Positions 1-6,761 of a stretch of 39,800 nt of DNA are shown piece by piece. Source of the stretch: Gallionella sp. Lineage in GTDB: Bacteria; Pseudomonadota; Gammaproteobacteria; Burkholderiales; Gallionellaceae. How positions within the stretch are numbered: position 1 is the first letter of the stretch; the number at the start of each line of letters is the position of its first letter. The notes under the pieces are model-generated. The model was not told where the DNA came from. It saw only the letters and a list, made by a program, of their open reading frames with translations, and did not search any database. The position numbers were made by a program, and so were the translations under genes. The stretch is taken from NCBI GenBank assembly GCA_027311105.1, contig DAICZN010000095.1:1-39800 (forward strand), read 5' to 3'.

Positions 1-336
1 AGCGAGCAGAGCGCGGGCATAGAGGAGGTCAACCAGGCGATCGTGCAAATGGACGACATGACGCAGCAGAACGCCGCGCTGGTGGAACAGGCGGCCGCGG
101 CTGCGGAATCCATGCTGGCGCAGGCGGCCGCATTGAAACAAGCGGTAGACGTGTTCAAGCTGCAGGCGGGCGGTGAAGAATTCCGGATGGCCGTTGCAAA
201 TCCCGTTAAGCCTGCGGTTACTGCAATTCCACGGACCGCCCGGTTGGCTGCACTGGCCCAACAGGGGAAGGGGCGAAGAGTGGCCGAAATTAAAGACGGC
301 AAGGATGACCGGGACGGGGAGTGGCGCGAGTTCTAA
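1..336 (+). CDS. Methyl-accepting chemotaxis protein, C-terminal fragment
   Basis: The reading frame is open from base 1, so only the last 111 codons of the receptor are present. The visible part is the end of the cytoplasmic signalling helix: an Ala/Gln-rich coiled coil with the MCP-typical stretch MTQQNAALVEQAAAAAESM, which lies near a methylation helix in this family. A flexible basic linker follows and the protein ends in EWREF. That ending fits the xWxxF pentapeptide that tethers CheR and CheB to high-abundance receptors (NWETF in enteric Tar/Tsr). cheR, cheD and cheB lie directly downstream, which fits. Ligand-binding and transmembrane parts lie outside the window, so the stimulus cannot be inferred. 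Confidence 0.93.
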   Translation, partial: SEQSAGIEEVNQAIVQMDDMTQQNAALVEQAAAAAESMLAQAAALKQAVDVFKLQAGGEEFRMAVANPVKPAVTAIPRTARLAALAQQGKGRRVAEIKDGKDDRDGEWREF

Positions 337-563
337 TCTCGCTAAAACTTGCCAGTACGTGTAAACTTTGGCCTGTGCAATGGCGTGACAATCTGTCATG
401 AAAACTGCCTGAATTGTTAAAACAAAATTGAGGATGCAATCCGATTCGCCGGGTAGGATGAGTCGCCGCGATCCGGGTTACCCTGGCCACCATGGCGGAA
501 TGTATATTGGTGAAACTGGATATATTCGATTCCTCCGGGGCTGGCACAGTGCCCGGGGGATTC
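337..563. other. Non-coding spacer with several short dyads (possible structured leader of cheR)
   Basis: I see no convincing gene here. An in-frame extension of cheR reaches back to 428 but lacks family similarity. The sequence holds several short dyads, for example CCGGG-UUAC-CCUGG around 473-486 within a weak GCCGC/GGCGG pairing, and a GGGC/GCCC pair around 538-556. The spacer is long for genes that belong together, so a leader RNA is possible. It does not match a riboswitch class that I recognise by eye. Confidence 0.3.
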
Positions 564-641
564 ATGAAGAAAATATTTCAGCCTATGCCCCGCGAATTTT
601 TGCGGGGTTATTTTTTGCGCATTCAGTCCGGGGTGTTATGA
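564..641 (+). CDS. Possible 25-codon leader peptide overlapping the cheR start
   Basis: A small ORF begins at ATG 564 behind a GGGGGA purine stretch. It encodes 25 residues starting MKKIFQPMPREF and stops at TGA 639-641, which overlaps the cheR ATG at 638 (ATGA). The hairpin and T-run at 588-616 lie inside it. A ribosome on this ORF would melt the hairpin and could re-initiate at cheR. This may equally be chance, since no homologue is known to me. Confidence 0.22.
   Translation: MKKIFQPMPREFLRGYFLRIQSGVL
588..616 (+). terminator. Rho-independent terminator-like hairpin upstream of cheR
   Basis: The stem is CCCCGC (588-593) with GCGGGG (602-607) and an 8-nt AU-rich loop, followed by TTATTTTTT (608-616). 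It lies between the chemoreceptor and cheR. It either terminates the receptor transcript or acts as an attenuator in front of cheR. Confidence 0.65.
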
Positions 642-1516
642 CCATCAAGCTGCAAACCAGCGACGGGCGCGAACGTGAATTCGTGTTCACCGAGGAGAAC
701 TTCAAAAGAATTTGCAAGCTGATTTACGAGCATGCCGGTATTTCGCTGAAGCCATCCAAACAGCACATGGTTTATAGCCGTCTGGCACGCCGCCTGCGCG
801 CGACGGGGGTCAATAATTTCAAGGATTATCTGGCGTTGCTGGAAGACAATGATGGAACAGAGTGGCAGGCATTCGTCAATTCGCTAACCACCAACCTGAC
901 CTCGTTCTTTCGCGAACCCCACCATTTTCCGATATTGGCGGAGCATGTCGCCGGGCAAAGGGGAAAGCACAAGGTTGTTCTTTGGTGCTCGGCCGCCTCG
1001 ACCGGCGAAGAGCCATACTCGATGGCGATGACACTGGCAGACACATTTGGCGGCTTTGCGCCCGACATTTCCATCATCGCCACTGATGTGGATACCAGTG
1101 TGCTGGCGACAGCGGACGCCGGAATTTATCCTGTCGAACGTGTCGGAAAGCTTTCCGAGGCAGTGATAAAACGACACTTCCTCATGGGAACCGGAAAGCA
1201 ATCGGGGTTCGTCCGGGTAAGGCCCGAATTGCGTGCCATGATAACTTTCATGCAGGTTAACTTACTCAATGATGTCTGGCCGATACGCGGTCCTTTGGAT
1301 GCGATATTTTGCCGCAATGTGATGATCTATTTCGACAAGGCAACGCAGCTCAGGATACTGCAGCGTTTCGCCCCCCTGCTGCAGCCGGACGGACTGGTCT
1401 TCTCCGGGCATTCGGAAAGCTTATACAATGCAACACACCTGTTCAAGTCGCGCGGTAAGACAGTGTATGAATTGGCCGATCCCGGATCCCGTGCATATCA
1501 ACAGGTTAAAAAATAA
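638..1516 (+). CDS. cheR: Chemotaxis protein methyltransferase CheR
   Basis: SAM-dependent enzyme that methylates glutamates on chemoreceptors, opposing CheB in adaptation. The 292-residue product has the usual size. It has the N-terminal all-alpha CheR domain (roughly residues 15-75), then the catalytic domain with TTNLTSFFRE, CSAASTGEEPYSMAM (SAM-binding loop), IIATDVDTSVLATA and the late CRNVMIYFD motif. I chose ATG 638, preceded by GGGGTG, because the family starts with a short lead into TEENFKRI; the frame stays open to 428 but that part looks non-coding. It precedes cheD and cheB, and the receptor upstream carries a putative CheR-docking tail. Confidence 0.96.
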   Translation: MTIKLQTSDGREREFVFTEENFKRICKLIYEHAGISLKPSKQHMVYSRLARRLRATGVNNFKDYLALLEDNDGTEWQAFVNSLTTNLTSFFREPHHFPILAEHVAGQRGKHKVVLWCSAASTGEEPYSMAMTLADTFGGFAPDISIIATDVDTSVLATADAGIYPVERVGKLSEAVIKRHFLMGTGKQSGFVRVRPELRAMITFMQVNLLNDVWPIRGPLDAIFCRNVMIYFDKATQLRILQRFAPLLQPDGLVFSGHSESLYNATHLFKSRGKTVYELADPGSRAYQQVKK

Positions 1517-1556
1517 TTGATTGCCCTGAAGACAGGGGAGAGAGGGATGTTCCGGT

Positions 1557-2171
1557 ATGTCCAGGGAAGGTTATGAAGAGATATTGTCTCCGCATCTGTA
1601 TTTTGACCGCGAACATAATACCGAGGCGGCCAAGATACTTCCCGGGGAGTACTATGCAACAGCGCGGAACATGGTATTGGTCACGGTTCTGGGTTCCTGC
1701 GTTTGCGCGTGCATACGCGACAGGGTCAATGGAATCGGCGGCATGAACCACTTCATGCTGCCGCATAGCGGGCAGGACCGCAACAATCCGCTTGGCGCAT
1801 CGGCACGCTATGGCGCTTATGCGATGGAAATACTGATCAACCAGTTGCTCAAGATGGGGGCAAAACGGAGTAACTTTGAGGCCAAGGTGTTCGGCGGAGC
1901 CTCGGTGCTGAGGGGCTTTACAGTCAACAATGTGGGCGAACGCAATGCCGAATTCGTCACGCAATTTCTAAAGACGGAAAAAATACCCGTTGTCGCCCAG
2001 GATATGCTGGATGTCAATCCGCGCAAAGTGTATTACTTCCCCGCTACCGGTTTGGTCAGGGTGAAGAACCTGAAACAGGTGCATAACGATACGATCATCA
2101 GCCGGGAGGCGGAATACAACACGCGCCTGCAATATGCCAAATTGGAAGGTGATGTGGAGCTGTTTGATTGA
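1557..2171 (+). CDS. cheD: Chemoreceptor glutamine deamidase CheD
   Basis: Converts specific receptor glutamines to glutamates, preparing sites for CheR. The 204-residue protein carries the diagnostic catalytic region VTVLGSCVCACI followed by GIGGMNHFMLP; the nucleophilic Cys is residue 48 and the catalytic His is residue 65. The later part contains KVFGGASVL and the NVGERNAEFV segment typical of the family. The purine-rich stretch AGGGGAGAGAGGGA lies about 10 nt before ATG 1557. It sits 40 nt after cheR and 49 nt before cheB, which suggests one chemotaxis transcript. Confidence 0.96.
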   Translation: MSREGYEEILSPHLYFDREHNTEAAKILPGEYYATARNMVLVTVLGSCVCACIRDRVNGIGGMNHFMLPHSGQDRNNPLGASARYGAYAMEILINQLLKMGAKRSNFEAKVFGGASVLRGFTVNNVGERNAEFVTQFLKTEKIPVVAQDMLDVNPRKVYYFPATGLVRVKNLKQVHNDTIISREAEYNTRLQYAKLEGDVELFD

Positions 2172-2220
2172 CTCCGTCCTGCCTTGATCCATGTGACATG
2201 CCGGGGCTCATTACGCGAGT

Positions 2221-3312
2221 ATGCGCATGAAAAATCGCAAGCTGAAGGTGTTGGTGATCGACGATTCCGCGCTGATACGCAGCCTGATGAAGGTGATCAT
2301 CAATCGCGAAAAGGATATGGAGTGCGTCGGCACCGCACCCGATCCCCTGTCGGCGCGGGAAATGATCATGGAGCGCAATCCGGACGTGCTGACACTGGAT
2401 GTGGAAATGCCCGGGATGGGCGGGCTGGATTTTCTTGAAAGACTGATGCGCTGGCGCCCGATGCCGGTGCTGATGATTTCCACGCTGACGGAACAGGGTT
2501 CTGACATAACTCTGCGTGCGCTGGAATTGGGCGCGGTAGACTTTATCTCCAAGCCGAAACTGGGTATTGCCGATGGCATGGAAAAGTCGGCAGGCGAGAT
2601 TGCCGAAAAGATACGCGCGGTCGCACAGGCGCGTGTGCATAAGACGACAGCGCTGGCAACCCAGGAAAACTTTTCCGCGGATGTGATTCTGCCCAGCGTT
2701 GCCGGTCGGTATTCCTCCACGGAAAAATTGATTGTCATCGGCGCATCAACCGGGGGAACCCAGGCGATCAAGGAGGTGCTGGCCAGGCTCCCTGCCGATG
2801 CGCCGGGTGTGCTGGTAACCCAGCATATGCCGGAACATTTTACCAAGTCATTTGCGAATCGTTTGGACGCTCTGTGCAAGATTTCGGTCAGGGAAGCGGC
2901 GCATAACGAGCGTGTCCTGCCGGGCCATGCCTATATTGCACCGGGAAACTCGCATTTGCTGCTCAAGCGCAGCGGCGCAAACTATCTGGTCCAACTGGAT
3001 CCGGGTCCATTGGTGAATCGTCATCGTCCCTCGGTTGATGTGCTGTTTCGTTCGGCGGCCAATGTCGCGGGTGCCAACGCGACCGGAATCATTCTCACCG
3101 GCATGGGGAAAGACGGCATGCAGGGATTGCTGGAAATGAAGCAGGCGGGTTCATTTACCATCGCCCAGGACGAGGCGACCTGCGTGATATTCGGTATGCC
3201 CAAGGAAGCGATAGCTGCCGGTGCAGCGTGCGAAGTGGTGCCGCTGCAGAATATCGCCCGCCGGACGATGGAAAATCTTGCCCTGACCGGCGCAAAAACC
3301 GGCCGTATCTAG
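2221..3312 (+). CDS. cheB: Protein-glutamate methylesterase/deamidase CheB
   Basis: Response regulator that demethylates chemoreceptors when phosphorylated by CheA. The N-terminal receiver domain (about 1-125) shows the acidic pair D14-D15, the phospho-acceptor D60 in [12 protein letters not shown] and a conserved Lys in FISKPK. After a linker, the C-terminal esterase domain (about 165-355) shows the triad: S176 in GASTGG, H202 in TQHMPEH and D298 in GMGKDGM. At 363 residues it is full length. An alternative start is the ATG two codons in (2227). No cheA or cheW is in the window, so the rest of the cluster must lie to the left or elsewhere. Confidence 0.97.
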   Translation: MRMKNRKLKVLVIDDSALIRSLMKVIINREKDMECVGTAPDPLSAREMIMERNPDVLTLDVEMPGMGGLDFLERLMRWRPMPVLMISTLTEQGSDITLRALELGAVDFISKPKLGIADGMEKSAGEIAEKIRAVAQARVHKTTALATQENFSADVILPSVAGRYSSTEKLIVIGASTGGTQAIKEVLARLPADAPGVLVTQHMPEHFTKSFANRLDALCKISVREAAHNERVLPGHAYIAPGNSHLLLKRSGANYLVQLDPGPLVNRHRPSVDVLFRSAANVAGANATGIILTGMGKDGMQGLLEMKQAGSFTIAQDEATCVIFGMPKEAIAAGAACEVVPLQNIARRTMENLALTGAKTGRI

Positions 3313-3435
3313 GACAGTGCCGGGCTTTCCCGTGCCATTCGCGGCGGTCTTGCCCGACACTCGGGCGCAGGCCGCGGCAACCGCCACCGGCTTCGATTGC
3401 CCCGCCGCAAGGGCATGCCGCCAAGCTTCATCCAT

Positions 3436-3465
3436 TTGTGCGACCAGGCACGGAGGGGCTACAAT
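3436..3465 (+). promoter_or_regulatory. Candidate sigma70 promoter for yqgE-ruvX-pyrB
   Basis: TTGTGC (3436-3441) and TACAAT (3460-3465) are separated by 18 nt. The predicted transcription start would fall at about 3472, on the yqgE start codon. The message would then be leaderless unless another promoter upstream is used. Confidence 0.38.
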
Positions 3466-3471
3466 GGCGGC

Positions 3472-4032
3472 ATGCCGGATTTGGATTTGACCCACCACTT
3501 TTTGATCGCTATGCCAGCCATGCAGGAGGGGGTGTTTGCCGGCACGCTGACCTACATTTGCGAGCATAACGAGAACGGCGCACTGGGCCTCGTGGTGAAT
3601 CGCCCGATCAGCCTCACGCTGGGCGAGATGTTCGAGCAGGTCAACATTCCCTTAAACCAGCCCGGACTGGTGAAGATGCCAGTGCACTTCGGCGGCCCGG
3701 TCCAGACTGAGCGGGGTTTCGTGCTGCATGACACGCCCGGGAACTGGGAATCCACACTGCACATCAACGACAAACTGGCCCTGACCACATCCAGGGATAT
3801 ACTCAATGCGATGGGTGCCGGAAAGGGACCGCGAAATGCGATCGTCACACTGGGCTATGCGGGATGGGACCAGGGGCAGCTGGAACACGAGATCACGGAG
3901 AACACCTGGCTGACCGTTCCCGCATCTGAGCACATCCTGTTCGACCTGGCAGCCGAAGAGCGGCTTGCCGCGGCGATGGAGTTGCTTGGGGTGAGCTACG
4001 CCACACTGATGGAGGATGCCGGACATGCCTGA
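3472..4032 (+). CDS. yqgE: YqgE/AlgH family protein (UPF0301)
   Basis: Conserved protein of unknown biochemical role. The 186-residue product shows the family pattern: [12 protein letters not shown] at the N-terminus, then [10 protein letters not shown], a central [14 protein letters not shown] and the C-terminal [16 protein letters not shown] chose ATG 3472, preceded at a distance by GGAGGGG, because the upstream in-frame residues do not resemble the family. The stop overlaps the start of ruvX. The yqgE-ruvX pairing is widely conserved; in pseudomonads it continues as pyrR-pyrB-pyrC', but pyrR is absent here. Confidence 0.93.
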   Translation: MPDLDLTHHFLIAMPAMQEGVFAGTLTYICEHNENGALGLVVNRPISLTLGEMFEQVNIPLNQPGLVKMPVHFGGPVQTERGFVLHDTPGNWESTLHINDKLALTTSRDILNAMGAGKGPRNAIVTLGYAGWDQGQLEHEITENTWLTVPASEHILFDLAAEERLAAAMELLGVSYATLMEDAGHA

Positions 4033-4495
4033 AGGGGCCTTTACGCCATCTTCAGTTTTTGTCCCCCGGGGCACACTCCTCGGATTCGACTTTGGCACCA
4101 AACGTGTCGGTATCGCAGTCGGCAACACCCTGTTGCGCCGGGCTAATCCCCTGACCACGATCAACGACGAGAAAACCGGCACGCGCTTCGCCAGGATCGA
4201 GGCCTTGCTGAAGGAATGGCAACCGAGCGCGCTGGTGGTCGGCCTGCCGAGTAACGATGACGGCACGCCGCATGAGGTGACGGCGCTGTGCCGCCGCTTC
4301 GCCAACCGCCTCAAGGGACGGTTTAAATTGCCGACGATTCTGATGGATGAGCGGTATACTTCGACCGCCGCAAGCGCCCAATTGAACGAGGAGGGAATCC
4401 GCGGAGTGAGGCAAAAATCCCTGATCGACCAGTATGCCGCGCAGCAGATATTGCAGGCTTACTTTGATGAACCCGCAGCGGGAATACTCGCATGA
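4025..4495 (+). CDS. ruvX: Putative pre-16S rRNA nuclease / RuvX (YqgF)
   Basis: RNase H-fold protein implicated in processing the 5' end of 16S rRNA. The 156 residues include [16 protein letters not shown] with the catalytic Asp, [26 protein letters not shown] and the C-terminal [13 protein letters not shown] containing the conserved Asp. ATG 4025 has GGAGG at 4011-4015 at good spacing; ATG 4016 in the same frame sits directly on that site and is less likely. The gene overlaps yqgE by 8 nt, and its TGA overlaps the pyrB ATG at 4492, so translation is probably coupled. Confidence 0.93.
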   Translation: MPEGAFTPSSVFVPRGTLLGFDFGTKRVGIAVGNTLLRRANPLTTINDEKTGTRFARIEALLKEWQPSALVVGLPSNDDGTPHEVTALCRRFANRLKGRFKLPTILMDERYTSTAASAQLNEEGIRGVRQKSLIDQYAAQQILQAYFDEPAAGILA

Positions 4496-5448
4496 ATAAT
4501 CCGCAACTGAATAAGCACGGCGAACTCCAGCACCTGCTGACGACGGAGGGGCTCCCGGCGCGCATCCTGCGCGACATTCTCGACAAAGCCGCGACCTTCG
4601 TCGAAGTCAGCGACAAGCGCGAGATCAAAAAAATCCCGCTGCTGCACGGCAAATCGGTATTCAATGTTTTTTTCGAGAACAGCACCCGTACCCGCACCAC
4701 TTTCGAGATCGCCGCCAAGCGGCTGTCGGCCGACGTGGTCAACCTGAATATCGGTTCATCCTCGACCAGCAAGGGCGAGACATTGCTGGATACCGTGGAC
4801 AATTTGTGCGCGATGCATGCGGACATGTTCGTGGTACGCCACGCGCAAAGCGGCGCGGCGCATTTCATCGCGCGCCATGTCGCGCCCGAAATACACGTCA
4901 TCAACGCCGGCGACGGGCGCCATGCGCATCCCACCCAGGCGCTGCTGGACATGTACACCATCCGCCACTACAAGAAGGAATTCCACAACCTGCGTGTCGC
5001 GATCGTCGGCGACGTGCTGCATTCGCGCGTGGCGCGCTCGCAGATCCACGCGCTGACCACGCTGGGTGTGCCGGAAGTGCGCGTCATTGCACCCAGGACG
5101 CTGCTGCCGACCATGGTGGAAAATCTTGGCGTGCTGGTCTATCACGACATGGCGCTGGGCTTGCAGGATGTCGATGTGGTGCTGATGCTGCGCCTGCAGA
5201 ACGAGCGCATGCAGGGCGGTGCATTGCCCTGAGCGCAGGAATATTTCAAATACTACGGCCTCACCGAAGAGAAGCTGGCGCGCGCGAAACCGGACGCGAT
5301 CGTGATGCATCCGGGACCGATGAACCGCGGCGTGGAGATCGACTCCAGCGTGGCAGACGGCAAGCATTCCGTGATCCTGCCCCAGGTGACCTTCGGTATC
5401 GCGGTGCGAATGGCGGTAATGAGCATGCTGGCGGGAGTGAAGGTATGA
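4492..5448 (+). pseudogene. pyrB: Aspartate carbamoyltransferase catalytic chain, interrupted by in-frame TGA
   Basis: Second step of pyrimidine synthesis. The frame from ATG 4492 encodes [11 protein letters not shown] (carbamoyl phosphate loop), [12 protein letters not shown] and MLRLQNERM, then hits TGA at 5230-5232 after 246 codons. The same frame continues without further damage for 71 codons through [11 protein letters not shown] and [13 protein letters not shown] and ends at 5446-5448, overlapping the pyrC' ATG. Full length would be 318 residues. The stop replaces a position where I expect Ser (LPSAQE), so a single C-to-G change (TCA to TGA) explains it. The truncated product would lack the HPGP substrate loop and is probably inactive. 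A base error in this assembly is an equal possibility. Confidence 0.9.
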
Positions 5449-6719
5449 ATATTCATATCAGGAACGGGCGACTGATAGATCCGAAGAACAACATCGACGC
5501 GCAACAGGATGTGTATATCGCTGACCGGCGCATCGCGGCGATCGGCAAGGCACCCCCGGGTTTCGTTGCGGGCCAGGTGATAGACGCCGGCGGGCTGATC
5601 CTGATGCCGGGCCTGATGGATATTGCAGCGCGCCTGCGCGAGCCCGGTTACGAGTACAAAGCCACGCTGGAATCGGAAATGACCGCCGCGGTGGCGGGCG
5701 GCATAACTTCATTGGCCTGCCCCCCGGATACCGATCCGCCCCTGGATGAACCGGGCTTGGTGGAGATGCTCAAACGCCGCGCGCGATCCCTGAACCAGGC
5801 GCGGGTGTTCCCGGTGGGCGCCCTGACTTACGGCCTGAAGGGTGCGGAATTGACCGAAATGAACGAGCTGACCGAAGCCGGATGCAAGGCTTTCAGCCAG
5901 GCAGATGCACCCCTGACCGATACGCGCGTGCTGTTGCGCGCGATGCAATATGCGTCCACTTTCGGGTACCGCGTGTGGTTGCGGCCGCAGGACAGCTTTC
6001 TTGCCAAGAATGGCGTGGCGCATGATGGCGAAGTGGCAACCCGCCTCGGTCTGCCAGCCATCCCGGTGATAGCGGAAACCATCGCGCTGGCCACCGCCCT
6101 GCAACTCGCGCGTGAAACCGGCGTCATCCTGCATATCTGCCGTGTATCCAGCGCGGTCGCTGTGGACATGATCCGTTCAGCGAAAAAAGAAGGATTGAAG
6201 GTAAGCTGCGATACCTCGATCAACCATGTGCACCTTACCGAAATGGATATCGGGTACTTCGACGCCAACTGTCATCTGGTGCCCCCGCTGCGCAGCCTGC
6301 GGGACAAAGCGGGCCTGCGTGCAGGGCTGCTCGACGGCACGATAGACGCGATCTGTTCCAATCATTCACCGGTGGACGATGATGCAAAGCAATTGCCGTT
6401 CGCCGAAGCCGAAGCGGGTGCAACAGGGCTGGAGTTGCTGCTGCCGCTGGTGCTGAAATGGGCGGAGCAGGAACGCGTTCCATTGCTGGATGCGCTGGCA
6501 CACGTCACGATCAAGCCCGCGCAATTGCTCGGGCAAAAAATGGGGCATCTGTCGGTCGGCGCTCACGCGGATATCTGCCTGTTTGATCCGAAAGTTTCAT
6601 GGAAGGTGGAGCCCGCCGCGCTAAAAAGCCAGGGCAAGAATACGCCGTTCAACGGTTACGAAATGCAGGGACGGGTGCGCTATACGCTGCTCGACGGACA
6701 GATCGTGTTTCAACAATAA
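5445..6719 (+). CDS. pyrX: Inactive dihydroorotase homologue PyrC' (ATCase partner subunit)
   Basis: Member of the dihydroorotase/amidohydrolase family (424 residues) that lacks the metal site. The usual PG.DxHxH motif is [14 protein letters not shown], so D59 remains but the two His are A61 and R63. The internal HICH motif reads HICRVSS, and the late D-H-A-P-H motif reads SNHSPVDDD. Such pseudo-dihydroorotases encoded next to class A ATCases are known, in pseudomonads for example, to be structural subunits needed for ATCase assembly; that role is inferred here. An active pyrC should exist elsewhere in the genome. The ATG overlaps the pyrB stop. The gene is intact although its partner pyrB is interrupted. 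Confidence 0.93.
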   Translation: MNIHIRNGRLIDPKNNIDAQQDVYIADRRIAAIGKAPPGFVAGQVIDAGGLILMPGLMDIAARLREPGYEYKATLESEMTAAVAGGITSLACPPDTDPPLDEPGLVEMLKRRARSLNQARVFPVGALTYGLKGAELTEMNELTEAGCKAFSQADAPLTDTRVLLRAMQYASTFGYRVWLRPQDSFLAKNGVAHDGEVATRLGLPAIPVIAETIALATALQLARETGVILHICRVSSAVAVDMIRSAKKEGLKVSCDTSINHVHLTEMDIGYFDANCHLVPPLRSLRDKAGLRAGLLDGTIDAICSNHSPVDDDAKQLPFAEAEAGATGLELLLPLVLKWAEQERVPLLDALAHVTIKPAQLLGQKMGHLSVGAHADICLFDPKVSWKVEPAALKSQGKNTPFNGYEMQGRVRYTLLDGQIVFQQ

Positions 6720-6724
6720 TTCGC

Positions 6725-6751
6725 GTCCCCGCTCGGGGACATTTGTTTTTT
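6725..6751 (+). terminator. Rho-independent terminator after pyrC'
   Basis: Stem GTCCCC (6725-6730) and GGGGAC (6735-6740) with a 4-nt loop, followed by a T-rich tract to 6751. It ends just before the prlC start and closes the yqgE-ruvX-pyrB-pyrC' unit. Confidence 0.82.
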
Positions 6752-6761
6752 CCGGATGATT

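Noticed and set aside
5230-5232. TGA in pyrB as a selenocysteine codon
   Set aside because: PyrB is not a selenoprotein family, the expected residue is Ser rather than Cys, and I see no convincing selenocysteine-type stem-loop directly downstream.
4806-5444. Upstream part of the long plus-strand frame that leads into pyrC'
   Set aside because: It is pyrB read in another frame; the family-like part begins only at ATG 5445.
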